Shown in pieces: positions 16,473 through 24,655 of a DNA stretch of 64,000 nucleotides. The first letter of the stretch is position 1; each line of letters opens with the position of its first letter. The notes under the pieces were generated by a model that saw nothing but the letters and a program-made list of their open reading frames with translations, was not told where the DNA came from and ran no database searches. Both the position numbers and the translations under genes were made by a program. Origin of the DNA: CAMAVH01 sp046297835 (lineage in GTDB: Bacteria; Pseudomonadota; Alphaproteobacteria; SMXQ01). The stretch is taken from the NCBI GenBank assembly GCA_046297835.1, contig JBKBHI010000008.1:62001-126000 (forward strand). The letters run 5' to 3'.

Positions 16473-17624
16473 TTATGTTTTGAACTTCACAGTCTCCAGC
16501 CGGCGCAGCGCCTCGTCCAGCGTTTCGTCGCGCTTGGCGAAGCAGAACCGCAGCACCGTCTTCACGGGATCGCGATCATAGAAGGCGCTGACCGGAATCG
16601 TCGCCACGCCCGCCTCGCGCACCAGCCGCTGGCTGAAGGCGACATCGTCCGCCTCACCCAACGGCGCGATATCGACGGTGAGGAAATAGGTGCCTTCCGC
16701 CGGCAGCACGCTGAAGCCGCGCGCCGCCAGCCCCGCCGCGAACCGGTCGCGCTTGGCGGCGAAGCCTGCGCGCATGGCGGCGAAATAACTGTCGTCCTTC
16801 GCCAGCCCGTAAGCGACGGCCACCTGCAAATTCGGCGGCGTCGTGAAGGTGAGGAATTGATGCGATTTCGCCAGCACTTTCAGAATGGGCTCGGCGGCGC
16901 AGACGAACCCGACCTTCCAGCCGGTGAGCGAGAATATCTTGCCGGCCGAGCCGATCTTGACGGCGCGCTCGCGCAAGGCGGGAATCGACAGGACCGACAC
17001 ATGCTCGCGGCCGTCGAAGACGATATGCTCCCACACCTCGTCCGACACCACGATCGCGCCTGACTTGACCGCGAAGCGCGCGAGCATCTCCAAATCCGCG
17101 CGCGCGAAGACGGTCGCGGTCGGATTGATCGGATTGTTGAGCAGCACCAGCTTGGTCTTCGGCGTGAAGGCGGCGGCGAGCTGTTCTTCCGTAAAACGCC
17201 AATGGGGCGGCTGCAAGGTGACGAACTTCGGCACGCCGCCCGCGAGCTTCACCAGCGGCAGATAGGCGTCGTACATCGGCTGGAACAGCACCACCTCGTC
17301 GCCCGGCTCGATCAGGCCGAGGATCGCGCCGGCCAGCGCCTCGGTGCCGCCCGAGGTCACCATCACCTCGCGCTGCCAGTCGAGATCGAGGCCTTGGAAA
17401 CGCTTGTAGTGCTCGGCGACGGCCTGGCGCAGCTCCGGCAGGCCCATCATCGGCGGATATTGGTTGTAGCCGTCGACCAGCGCCTCGGCCGCCTTGCGCC
17501 GCACATCCTCCGGCCCGGCGTCCTCGGGAAAGCCCTGGCCGAGATTGATCGCCCCGGTCTCGCGCGCGAGGCCGGACATGACCTCGAAAATGGTGGTCGG
17601 CAGATGGGCGAAGAGCGGATTCAC
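16473..17624 (-). CDS. Class I/II PLP-dependent aminotransferase
   Basis: This 383-residue aminotransferase starts with GTG. The PLP lysine is in SAGKIFSLTGWKVG, and the conserved motifs NNPINPT and SDEVWEH are present. It resembles the kynurenine/aspartate aminotransferase-like branch often annotated only as aminotransferase. It transfers amino groups between an amino acid and a 2-oxoacid; substrates are not predictable. It is divergent from the D-2-hydroxyacid dehydrogenase (102 nt between starts). Confidence 0.9.
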   Translation of the reverse strand: MNPLFAHLPTTIFEVMSGLARETGAINLGQGFPEDAGPEDVRRKAAEALVDGYNQYPPMMGLPELRQAVAEHYKRFQGLDLDWQREVMVTSGGTEALAGAILGLIEPGDEVVLFQPMYDAYLPLVKLAGGVPKFVTLQPPHWRFTEEQLAAAFTPKTKLVLLNNPINPTATVFARADLEMLARFAVKSGAIVVSDEVWEHIVFDGREHVSVLSIPALRERAVKIGSAGKIFSLTGWKVGFVCAAEPILKVLAKSHQFLTFTTPPNLQVAVAYGLAKDDSYFAAMRAGFAAKRDRFAAGLAARGFSVLPAEGTYFLTVDIAPLGEADDVAFSQRLVREAGVATIPVSAFYDRDPVKTVLRFCFAKRDETLDEALRRLETVKFKT

Positions 17625-17726
17625 GATGACCCCGGCAAAGGACGCGAGCGGCCCGAGAGGCTAACCCAGTTGACCCGCCGGGCAAAGCCGCCTTCACTAT
17701 GGCGAACAGCCGAAAGGACGCCCGCC

Positions 17727-18698
17727 ATGCGTGTCGCCGTGATCGACGATTTCCTGAACGCCGCCTTCCAGCACGGCGACTGGGGGCCGGTGCGGGCCAA
17801 GGCCGACGTCACCGTCTTCAACGACCATCTCGCCGACCCGGACAAGCTGGTCGAGCGCCTGAAGCCCTTCGAGATCGTCGCCGCCATGCGCGAGCGGACC
17901 GCCTTCCCGCGCGCCGTGCTGGAGCGCCTGCCGAACCTCAAGCTGCTGGTCACGGCCGGCATGACCAACCGCAGCATCGACCTCGCCGCCGCCACCGACA
18001 ACGGCACCCTAGTCTGCGGCACCGAGAGCCAGGGCAATTCGACCGGCGAGCTGGCCTGGGGCCTGATCCTTTCCGTCGCGCGCAACATTCCCGCCAACGA
18101 CGCCGACGTGCGGCGCGGCGGCTGGCAGCTCGGCGTCGGCATGGGCTTGCAGCACAAGACCCTCGGCATTCTCGGGCTCGGCAAGATCGGCGCGCGCGTC
18201 GCCAAGATCGGCCTCGCCTTCAACATGAAAGTGCTCGCCTGGAGCCAGAACCTGACCGAGGCGCGCTGCCAGGAGATCGGCATCGAGAAGGCGGCGAGCA
18301 AGGAAGACCTGCTCAAACGCGCCGACGTGGTGACGATCCATCTGGTGCTGAGCGACCGCACGCGCGGGCTGATCGGCGCGCCCGAATTGGCGCTGATGAA
18401 GCCGCACGCCATCCTGGTGAACACCTCGCGCGGCCCCATCATCAAGCAGGACGATCTGCTCGCCGCGCTCAAGGCGGGGAAGATCGGCGGCGCGGGGCTG
18501 GACGTCCACGATATCGAACCGCTGCCCGCCGACCATCCGATCCGTTCGGCGCCGCGCACGGTGATCACGCCGCATCTCGGCTATGTCTCGGACTCGAGCT
18601 TCGGCGCGTTCTACGGCGGCACGGCGGAAGACATCGCCGCCTATCTCGACGGCAAGCCGATCCGCGTGCTCAATCCGGACGCGCTGCAGCGCAAATAA
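17727..18698 (+). CDS. D-2-hydroxyacid dehydrogenase family protein
   Basis: This 323-residue NAD(P)-dependent dehydrogenase has the Rossmann motif LGILGLGKIGARVAK (about residues 150-164) and the catalytic Arg in NTSRGPI. A Glu lies in the GLDVHDIEPLP region and a His in TPHLGYVSD. It interconverts 2-oxoacids and D-2-hydroxyacids; the substrate is unknown. The start MRVAVIDDFLN is supported by GGACGCCC upstream; the much longer upstream frame is antisense to the aminotransferase. Confidence 0.92.
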   Translation: MRVAVIDDFLNAAFQHGDWGPVRAKADVTVFNDHLADPDKLVERLKPFEIVAAMRERTAFPRAVLERLPNLKLLVTAGMTNRSIDLAAATDNGTLVCGTESQGNSTGELAWGLILSVARNIPANDADVRRGGWQLGVGMGLQHKTLGILGLGKIGARVAKIGLAFNMKVLAWSQNLTEARCQEIGIEKAASKEDLLKRADVVTIHLVLSDRTRGLIGAPELALMKPHAILVNTSRGPIIKQDDLLAALKAGKIGGAGLDVHDIEPLPADHPIRSAPRTVITPHLGYVSDSSFGAFYGGTAEDIAAYLDGKPIRVLNPDALQRK

Positions 18699-18724
18699 GA
18701 AGGCCGCCCCGAGAGGCGGCCTTC
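18699..18724. terminator. Bidirectional hairpin between convergent genes
   Basis: A 10-bp perfect stem GAAGGCCGCC/GGCGGCCTTC with a 6-nt loop sits directly after the dehydrogenase stop and 24 nt from the stop of the convergent molybdoenzyme gene. The T-run is weak in both directions. Confidence 0.6.
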
Positions 18725-18747
18725 ATCGCGCGGACGGTGCGGCGAAT

Positions 18748-21069
18748 TTAAGCCGCCTTGCCCTTCTGAATAATCCGCCAGATGCGCTCCGGCGTCGCCG
18801 GCATCTCGACGTTGCGCACGCCGTACTCGGAGAGCGCATCGACGAGCGCGTTGGCGATGGCCGGCATGGCGCCGACGCAGCCCGCTTCGCCCGCGCCCTT
18901 GACGCCGAGCGGATTGGTCGCGGTCGGCACCGGGTTGCTCTTCACATGGATCATGCTGAAATGCTCGGCGCGCGGCATGGCGTAATCCTGGAACGAGCCG
19001 GTCAGCAACTGGCCGTCCTCGTCGTAGCGCATGTCTTCCATCAGGATCTGGCCGAGGCCCTGGCCGATGCCGCCGATGATCTGGCCGTGCAGCATCAGCG
19101 GGTTCAGCACGTTGCCGACGTCGTCGACGACGTTGTAGGCCAGCACGTCGACCACGCCCGTCTCCGGGTCGATCTCCAGCTCGCAGATATGCGTGCCGTT
19201 GGGATAATTGATGGCGTTGCTGTGGAACACCGCGCTCGCCAGCAGGCCGATCTCCTCGCCGGCCGGCACGTTCTTCGGATTGAGCGATTCGCGCGCCAGC
19301 TCCTGGATGTCCATCGTGCGGTTGCTCGCCTTGGACGAGAAGATGCCGTCGGCGAACTGCACCTGATCGACGGACACGCCGAACATATGCGCGGCGACGC
19401 GCGTCGCCTTAGCGACGATCTTATCGGCCGCCATCTTCATCGCGCCGCCGCCGATGGTCGCCGTGCGCGAACCGCCGGTGCCTTCGCCGAAGAACACCTT
19501 GTCGGTGTCGCCCTGGACATATTGGACCTGCATCGGATCGAGACCGAGCCGGTCGCAGACGAGCTGCTTGAAGGTCGTCTCGTGGCCCTGTCCCTGGGCG
19601 ATCGCGCCGGACAGGATCGTCACCGTGCCGGCGCGGTCGAAGCGGATTTCCGCGCCCTCGTAGCCCGGCGAGGCGGCGCGCTCGATGCTGTTGGACAGGC
19701 CGAGCCCGCGCAGTTTGCCGCGCTTTTTGGACTCCTCGCGGCGCTTGGCGAAGCCGGCGTAATCGGCCATCTGCATCGCTAGGTCCATGTTCCGCTCGAA
19801 CTCGCCGCAATCGTAGACCGGGCCGAGCGCCGTCTTGAACGGCATGGCGTCGGCCGGGATGATGTTACGGCGGCGGATCTCGGACGGGTCGATCTTCAAT
19901 TCGTCGGCGGCGATGTCGATCAGCCGCTCGATGACGAAGGCCGCCTCGGGCCGGCCGTTGCCGCGATAGGGCCGCACCGGATGGGTGTGGGTCAGCACCG
20001 CCGTCACGTCGACATGGATCGCCGGGATGATATAGACGCCGGCAAGCGAGCCCAGATTGGCGACCGGCGAGGATTCGCCGCCGGTCTGCAGGTAAGCGCC
20101 GACATTGGCGACGTTGCGCACGCGGAGCGCGAGAAACTTGCCGTTCGCATCGAGGGCCAGCTCGCCCTCGGAGACCAGATCGCGGGCGTTGGCGTCGGAC
20201 AGAAAGGATTCCGAGCGCGTGGCGATCCATTTTACCGGACGGCCGACGGTCTTGGCGGCCAGCAGCACCATGCCGACCTCGTTATAGACCGGCGACTTCA
20301 TGCCGAAGCTACCGCCGATGTCGCCGCACACCACCCGCACCTTGCTCTCGGGCACGTTCAGCACTTCGGCCAGTTCCTCGCGGAACGAATGGGCGCGCTG
20401 CAAGGTCGTGTAGGCGGTGTAATGCGCTTCGGTCGGGCTATAGACGCCGATCGCGCCGCGCGGCTCCATAGTCGCCGCCGTCACGCGGTTGATGACCAGG
20501 CGATGCTTGACGATCTTGTCGGCCTTGGCGAAGGCCTCGTCGGTCGCCGCCTTATCGCCCTGCAGATGGACGAAGCAGATGTTGTCGGCGCCGTCGGGCC
20601 AGACCTTGGGCGCGCCGGGCTCCAGCGCCTTGACGGCGTTGGTGACGGCGGGCAGCGGCTCGTATTCGACCTCGACCAGTTCGGCGGCATCCATCGCCTG
20701 GGCGACTGTTTCGGCGACGACGAAAGCGACCGGGTCGCCGACATGGCGCACTTCGCCGTCGGCTAGCGCCGGATAAGGCGGCCGGACCATGGGCTTGCCG
20801 TCGCGCAGCTTGCGGCCCGAGCCGCGCGGCAGATCGCCGAAGCCGGAGGCTTTCCAGTCCGCGCCGGTCAGCACGGCGAGCACGCCGGGCGCTTTCAGCG
20901 CCGCAGCCGTATCGAGCTTGCGGATTTTCGCGGCGGCGTAGGGCGAGCGCACGACGCAGCCATGGACCATATGGGGGAGCGCCATGTCGGAGATGTAGCG
21001 CCCGCCGCCGCGCAGCAATCGCAGATCCTCGAAACGCGGCACGGCCTGGCCCAAGGCGAACTCGCCCAT
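18748..21069 (-). CDS. Xanthine-oxidase-family molybdopterin large subunit (form-II CoxL-like)
   Basis: This 773-residue molybdenum hydroxylase large subunit has the active-site loop PYRGNGRPEA, that is, the form-II type AYRGAGR-like pattern and not the AYRCSFR pattern of true CO dehydrogenase. Conserved GGSFGMKS and GQGHETTFKQL motifs and a C-terminal GVKGAGEAG motif are visible. The family oxidises aldehydes or N-heterocycles with water as oxygen donor. The start at 21069 (AGAGGGG 6 nt upstream) is preferred over the TTG at 21075. The FAD (CoxM) and 2Fe-2S (CoxS) subunits normally encoded next to it are absent on both sides. Confidence 0.9.
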   Translation of the reverse strand: MGEFALGQAVPRFEDLRLLRGGGRYISDMALPHMVHGCVVRSPYAAAKIRKLDTAAALKAPGVLAVLTGADWKASGFGDLPRGSGRKLRDGKPMVRPPYPALADGEVRHVGDPVAFVVAETVAQAMDAAELVEVEYEPLPAVTNAVKALEPGAPKVWPDGADNICFVHLQGDKAATDEAFAKADKIVKHRLVINRVTAATMEPRGAIGVYSPTEAHYTAYTTLQRAHSFREELAEVLNVPESKVRVVCGDIGGSFGMKSPVYNEVGMVLLAAKTVGRPVKWIATRSESFLSDANARDLVSEGELALDANGKFLALRVRNVANVGAYLQTGGESSPVANLGSLAGVYIIPAIHVDVTAVLTHTHPVRPYRGNGRPEAAFVIERLIDIAADELKIDPSEIRRRNIIPADAMPFKTALGPVYDCGEFERNMDLAMQMADYAGFAKRREESKKRGKLRGLGLSNSIERAASPGYEGAEIRFDRAGTVTILSGAIAQGQGHETTFKQLVCDRLGLDPMQVQYVQGDTDKVFFGEGTGGSRTATIGGGAMKMAADKIVAKATRVAAHMFGVSVDQVQFADGIFSSKASNRTMDIQELARESLNPKNVPAGEEIGLLASAVFHSNAINYPNGTHICELEIDPETGVVDVLAYNVVDDVGNVLNPLMLHGQIIGGIGQGLGQILMEDMRYDEDGQLLTGSFQDYAMPRAEHFSMIHVKSNPVPTATNPLGVKGAGEAGCVGAMPAIANALVDALSEYGVRNVEMPATPERIWRIIQKGKAA

Positions 21070-21186
21070 ACGCAACCCCTCTTTCGCTCGTTCGCGCCGG
21101 CTCCACGCGGCCGGCGAATTGGGCTAAACTCTACGGCGTGACGCCGCCCCTTTCAAATGCCCATATGCCGCGATCCGGAGCACGGA

Positions 21187-21822
21187 ATGGTCGCCGATTC
21201 GCGCACAAATAGCGTGCCCGACACGATTCTGGGCGCGATCCTCGCCGGCGGCGCGGCGACGCGCATGGGCGCTGCCGCGCCGGGCGGCGACAAATGCCTG
21301 ATCGAGATCGGCGGCGCGCCGCTGCTGGTCCACGCGCGCGCCAGGCTCGCGCCCCAGGTCGCCGAAACGATCCTCAGCGCCAACGGCGATCCGGCGCGGT
21401 TCGACGCTTACGGTCTGGACGTGATCGCCGACGAAACGCCGGGCCAAGGGCCGCTCGCCGGCGTCATCGCCGCGCTCGCCGAGGCGGCGCGGCGCGGCCA
21501 CAGCCTGTGCCTGACCGTGCCGGGCGACGCGCCGCTGCTGCCGCGCGATCTCGCGGCGCGGCTTCACGAGGCGTTGGGCGAGGCCAATTGCGCGGTGGCG
21601 ACGAGCGCCGGTCAGCGCCAGAGCGTGTTCGCGCTGTGGCGCGTCGCCGCGCTGGCGCGCTTGCGGGGGATCTATGCGGACGGCACGCGCGCCCTCTGGC
21701 GCGCGCAGGAAGCGCTCAGCGCGACGCAGGCGGACTTCGCCGACGCCGACGCTTTTCTCGGCCTCAACCGGCCAGCAGACCGAACAGCTCTCGCCACAGC
21801 CTTGAACCGCGCGGCAGGCTGA
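21187..21822 (+). CDS. mobA: Molybdenum cofactor guanylyltransferase MobA-like
   Basis: This 211-residue nucleotidyltransferase has LAGGAATRMG, then GGDKCLIEIGG, and a D-containing motif VPGDAPLLP, as in MobA. MobA converts Mo-MPT to the guanine dinucleotide form. The start at 21187 (MVADSRT) is preferred over 21157 because a GGAG-type site precedes it. It is divergent from the CoxL-like gene (117 nt between starts), which fits a molybdenum neighbourhood, although CoxL-type enzymes normally use the cytosine form made by MocA. Confidence 0.85.
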   Translation: MVADSRTNSVPDTILGAILAGGAATRMGAAAPGGDKCLIEIGGAPLLVHARARLAPQVAETILSANGDPARFDAYGLDVIADETPGQGPLAGVIAALAEAARRGHSLCLTVPGDAPLLPRDLAARLHEALGEANCAVATSAGQRQSVFALWRVAALARLRGIYADGTRALWRAQEALSATQADFADADAFLGLNRPADRTALATALNRAAG

Positions 21823-21857
21823 GCTCGCCGGCGAACCAGAACGGCGCGGCGGCCGCC

Positions 21858-23192
21858 TTACGCGGCGCGGATGCGGGTGAGGAAGTCATCGACTTCGCCG
21901 CGCAGCGTATCGGAATGGCCGACCAGGGCGGTCGAATTGTCCTGCATCTGCTTCGCCGTCTCGCCGGTCTCCTTGGCGGTCTGGGTCACATGGACGATGT
22001 TGCTCGACACTTCGCTGGTGCCGGCGGAAGCTTCCTGCACGTTGCGCGCGATCTCGCGCGTCGCCGCGCCCTGCTCCTCGACCGCCGAGGCGATCGCGGT
22101 GGAAATCTCGTTGATCGTGCCGATCGTGGCGCCGATGCGCTGGATCGCCTCGACGGCGCCCTTCGTTTCGTTCTGGATGGCGGTGATCTGGGCGACGATC
22201 TCTTCGGTGGCTTTCGCCGTCTGGTTGGCGAGGTTCTTCACCTCCGAGGCGACCACCGCGAAGCCCTTGCCGGCCTCGCCGGCGCGCGCCGCCTCGATGG
22301 TGGCGTTGAGCGCCAAAAGATTGGTCTGGCCGGCGATGTCGCTGATCAGCTTGACCACGTCGCCGATGCGCTGGGCGGCTTTCGCCAAGCCCTCGACCTG
22401 CGCGTTGGTCGCCTCGGCCTCGTTCACGGCCTGCGTCGTGATCTTGGTCGAGGTCGCGACTTGGCGGGTGATCTCAGCGACCGAGGCGTTGAGCTCCTCG
22501 GCGGCGCTGGCGACGGTCTGCACGTTGACCGAGGCTTGCTCGGAAGCGGCCGCGACCGTGGTCGCCTGCTGGGTCGTCTGTTCGGCCTTCACCGTCATGT
22601 CGGCGGCGGCGCCGCGCATGTCGTTGGCCGAGGTCGAGACCTTGTCGGCGACCGATTTCACCGTGGTCTCGAGATTGTCGGCCAGCTTGTTCAGCCGCTG
22701 ATTGAAGCTCTTCTTGCCCTCGTCGATATAGACCGAGATGGCGTAATCCATGTCGAGCAGGATCGCCTTGATCATCGCCTGCTGCACGGCCACCAGCTTT
22801 TCCGGCTTCTTGCGGTAGGTTTTGACCGCGACCGCCATCAACTCGCCGAGCGCCATGGCGTAGCCGCCGATATACCAGCGCGGCTCCAAGCCGATGCGCT
22901 CGTGGGTCTTGCCGATGCGCTGGACGCGTTCGACATAGGCGTCGTCGAACTTGCCCTCGAACATGCCGAGCCAATGGGCCTTTTGCGCGTCGCGCGCATG
23001 GGTCTTGATCGCCGGCGTTGTGAACAGCGCCGCGAGGTGCGGCAGCTTGCCGATGTGGTCGTAGAATTTGGTCAGCACGCCATCGACCGCTTCGGCGATC
23101 TGCGGCTTGAACTCCGCCAGCGTCGCCGCCGTCTGCGCGTCGATCTTCAGGAAACTGAGACGCTCGGCATGCGACGAATGTTCGGTAGTCAT
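21858..23192 (-). CDS. Globin-coupled methyl-accepting chemotaxis protein (HemAT-like)
   Basis: This 444-residue soluble chemoreceptor has no membrane segments. Residues 1-165 form a sensor-globin domain, with candidate proximal heme ligand His97 in GKTHERIGL. The rest is a coiled-coil signalling domain with the hairpin tip AGQTNLLALNATIEAARAGE and a following GFAVVASEVKNLA. HemAT-type receptors sense O2 through heme and signal to CheA. No che genes are adjacent. GAGAGGG precedes the start. Confidence 0.93.
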   Translation of the reverse strand: MTTEHSSHAERLSFLKIDAQTAATLAEFKPQIAEAVDGVLTKFYDHIGKLPHLAALFTTPAIKTHARDAQKAHWLGMFEGKFDDAYVERVQRIGKTHERIGLEPRWYIGGYAMALGELMAVAVKTYRKKPEKLVAVQQAMIKAILLDMDYAISVYIDEGKKSFNQRLNKLADNLETTVKSVADKVSTSANDMRGAAADMTVKAEQTTQQATTVAAASEQASVNVQTVASAAEELNASVAEITRQVATSTKITTQAVNEAEATNAQVEGLAKAAQRIGDVVKLISDIAGQTNLLALNATIEAARAGEAGKGFAVVASEVKNLANQTAKATEEIVAQITAIQNETKGAVEAIQRIGATIGTINEISTAIASAVEEQGAATREIARNVQEASAGTSEVSSNIVHVTQTAKETGETAKQMQDNSTALVGHSDTLRGEVDDFLTRIRAA

Positions 23193-23305
23193 GGAATCCC
23201 TCTCTCGAATGCGGCGGGCCGCGATGGCGATAGGGCGACCCTAGAGGGATTAGGTAAAAAGTCCCTTAAATTATACCTAAAGTAGTAGTCACTGAGACTT
23301 AGAGG

Positions 23306-23350
23306 AATTCCAAGGCAAACCCCGCAGAAAACCGGATTTGCCTTGGAATT
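23306..23350. repeat. 14-bp perfect inverted repeat
   Basis: AATTCCAAGGCAAA (23306-23319) and its exact complement (23337-23350) flank a 17-nt loop, 9 nt after the stop of the small lipoprotein gene and before the chemoreceptor start (both minus strand). It has no T-run, so it is either a hairpin transcript end or a binding site. Confidence 0.55.
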
Positions 23351-23358
23351 AGAATTTG

Positions 23359-23523
23359 TTAATCGGTCGCGTCTTCGATCGCGCGCTGCGTGTCGTTCAC
23401 GCCTTCGTCGATGCGCTCCCCGACCTGCTCAGCCGGACCTTGGTCGTCGCAGGCGGCGAGCGGCACGGCTGTCGAGAGGACAAGAGCGGTCAGCGCGGCT
23501 TTGATCAGGATGTTGGAGGGCAT
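23359..23523 (-). CDS. Small lipoprotein, 54 aa
   Basis: This 54-residue ORF starts MPSNILIKAALTALVLSTAV, followed by a lipobox LAAC (Cys25), and ends with an acidic tail rich in Glu, Asp and Gln. The predicted mature peptide is only 30 residues and would be lipid-anchored in the periplasm. A near-ideal ribosome site (GAGGAG) lies 8 nt before the ATG. A perfect EcfG-type promoter (GGAAC-N17-CGTT) lies 34 nt further upstream. It is divergent from a lipid-kinase gene with its own EcfG-type promoter, so it is probably a general-stress envelope peptide comparable to entericidin-like lipoproteins. It is too short for most gene filters. Confidence 0.82.
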   Translation of the reverse strand: MPSNILIKAALTALVLSTAVPLAACDDQGPAEQVGERIDEGVNDTQRAIEDATD

Positions 23524-23557
23524 CTTTGGTCTCCTCGGATGATGACGATGCCTAGAA

Positions 23558-23583
23558 AACGCGGGGCCCGCGAAATTGGTTCC
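23558..23583 (-). promoter_or_regulatory. EcfG-type promoter, GGAAC-N17-CGTT, for the small lipoprotein
   Basis: On the minus strand GGAAC (23579-23583) and CGTT (23558-23561) are separated by 17 nt, an exact match to the alphaproteobacterial general-stress consensus. It lies 34 nt before the lipoprotein ATG. Its -35 is 2 nt from the -35 of the divergent promoter. Confidence 0.7.
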
Positions 23584-23585
23584 GG

Positions 23586-23610
23586 GGAACTCGCCACGCA
23601 GCGAGCCGTT
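23586..23610 (+). promoter_or_regulatory. EcfG-type promoter, GGAAC-N16-CGTT, for the lipid kinase
   Basis: GGAAC (23586-23590) and CGTT (23607-23610) are an exact match with 16-nt spacing. The ATG of the kinase gene is only 8 nt beyond CGTT, so the transcript would be leaderless or almost so. Confidence 0.65.
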
Positions 23611-23618
23611 GCTAGCCC

Positions 23619-24548
23619 ATGCGCTGCGCCGTCATCATCAACCGCAAAGCCGGCACTGTCGTTTCGCGCGGCGCGCGCCCGGTGATCGAAAGCCTGCGCC
23701 GTCAAGCCGAGGCGGCGGGCGCGACCGCCGACATCCGCCTGCTCCACCCGGCCGGCATGAAAGCCGCGCTTGAAGCGGCGCGCGACGATGCCGCCTATGA
23801 CGCCGTGATCGTCGGCGGCGGCGACGGCACAATCTCGTCGGCCGCCGGGCTATTCGCCGGCAGCGGCCGCACCCTCGGCATCCTGCCGCTCGGCACCATG
23901 AACCTGTTCGCGCGCTCGCTGCGCATCCCGATCGACGTCGATGCCGCCTTGGCCGCGCTGCTCGAAGCCGCGCCCGCCGCCGTCGATCTGTGCAGCGTCA
24001 ACGGCCGCACCTTCACCCATCATGTCGCGCTCGGCCTGCATCCGACGATCCTGCGCGCCCGCGAATCCATGAGCTATCGCGGCCGCGTCGGCAAAATCTG
24101 GGCGAGCCTGCGCGCTTATCTCCAGACGCTGCGCCGGCCGCCGACCTTGACGGTGGCGACACGCATCGACGGCCAGACGAGACAGCGCCGCACCAACACC
24201 TTGATCGTGAGCAACAATTGCTTCATCGAGGGGCTCGGCCATCTGCCCTACGCCGAAAACCCGCAGGGCGGCCGCTTGGCCATCTATGTCGCCACCACGC
24301 GCAACCGGCGCGATCTCGTGCGCCTGTCGAGCGCCGTGGCGATGGGCGCCTGGGTCAAGAACCCGCTGCTCGAAAGCCATATCGCCGAGGAGGTCGAGAT
24401 CGCGCTGCGCAAGCGCCGGCATGTCCTGGCCTCGGTCGATGGCGAACTGATCGACCTGGCCTCGCCGCTACGCATCCTCTGCCATAAGGGCGCGCTGACC
24501 GCGCTGATGCCCCAGGCCGACGCGCCCTCCGCGCTCAAGATCGCCTGA
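23619..24548 (+). CDS. Diacylglycerol kinase family lipid kinase
   Basis: This 309-residue cytosolic lipid kinase has the nucleotide-binding motif VGGGDGT at residues 65-71, followed by LPLGTMNLFARSL, and a C-terminal beta-sandwich domain (DagK/YegS type). It probably phosphorylates a lipid such as diacylglycerol or a sphingoid base. The N terminus MRCAVIINRKAG is the expected first strand of the fold, so the start is sound although no Shine-Dalgarno sequence precedes it. The EcfG-type promoter directly upstream suggests leaderless stress-induced expression. Confidence 0.88.
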   Translation: MRCAVIINRKAGTVVSRGARPVIESLRRQAEAAGATADIRLLHPAGMKAALEAARDDAAYDAVIVGGGDGTISSAAGLFAGSGRTLGILPLGTMNLFARSLRIPIDVDAALAALLEAAPAAVDLCSVNGRTFTHHVALGLHPTILRARESMSYRGRVGKIWASLRAYLQTLRRPPTLTVATRIDGQTRQRRTNTLIVSNNCFIEGLGHLPYAENPQGGRLAIYVATTRNRRDLVRLSSAVAMGAWVKNPLLESHIAEEVEIALRKRRHVLASVDGELIDLASPLRILCHKGALTALMPQADAPSALKIA

Positions 24549-24655
24549 CATCAGCCATGGCGGTTTCGCGCGGCTGCCATGGCGGAATATCATGGCGTCC
24601 GGCCGCCCGCTGCCGCTAGTCTCGCCGCCGGTTCCCACCACCGGGCATTCCCCCG

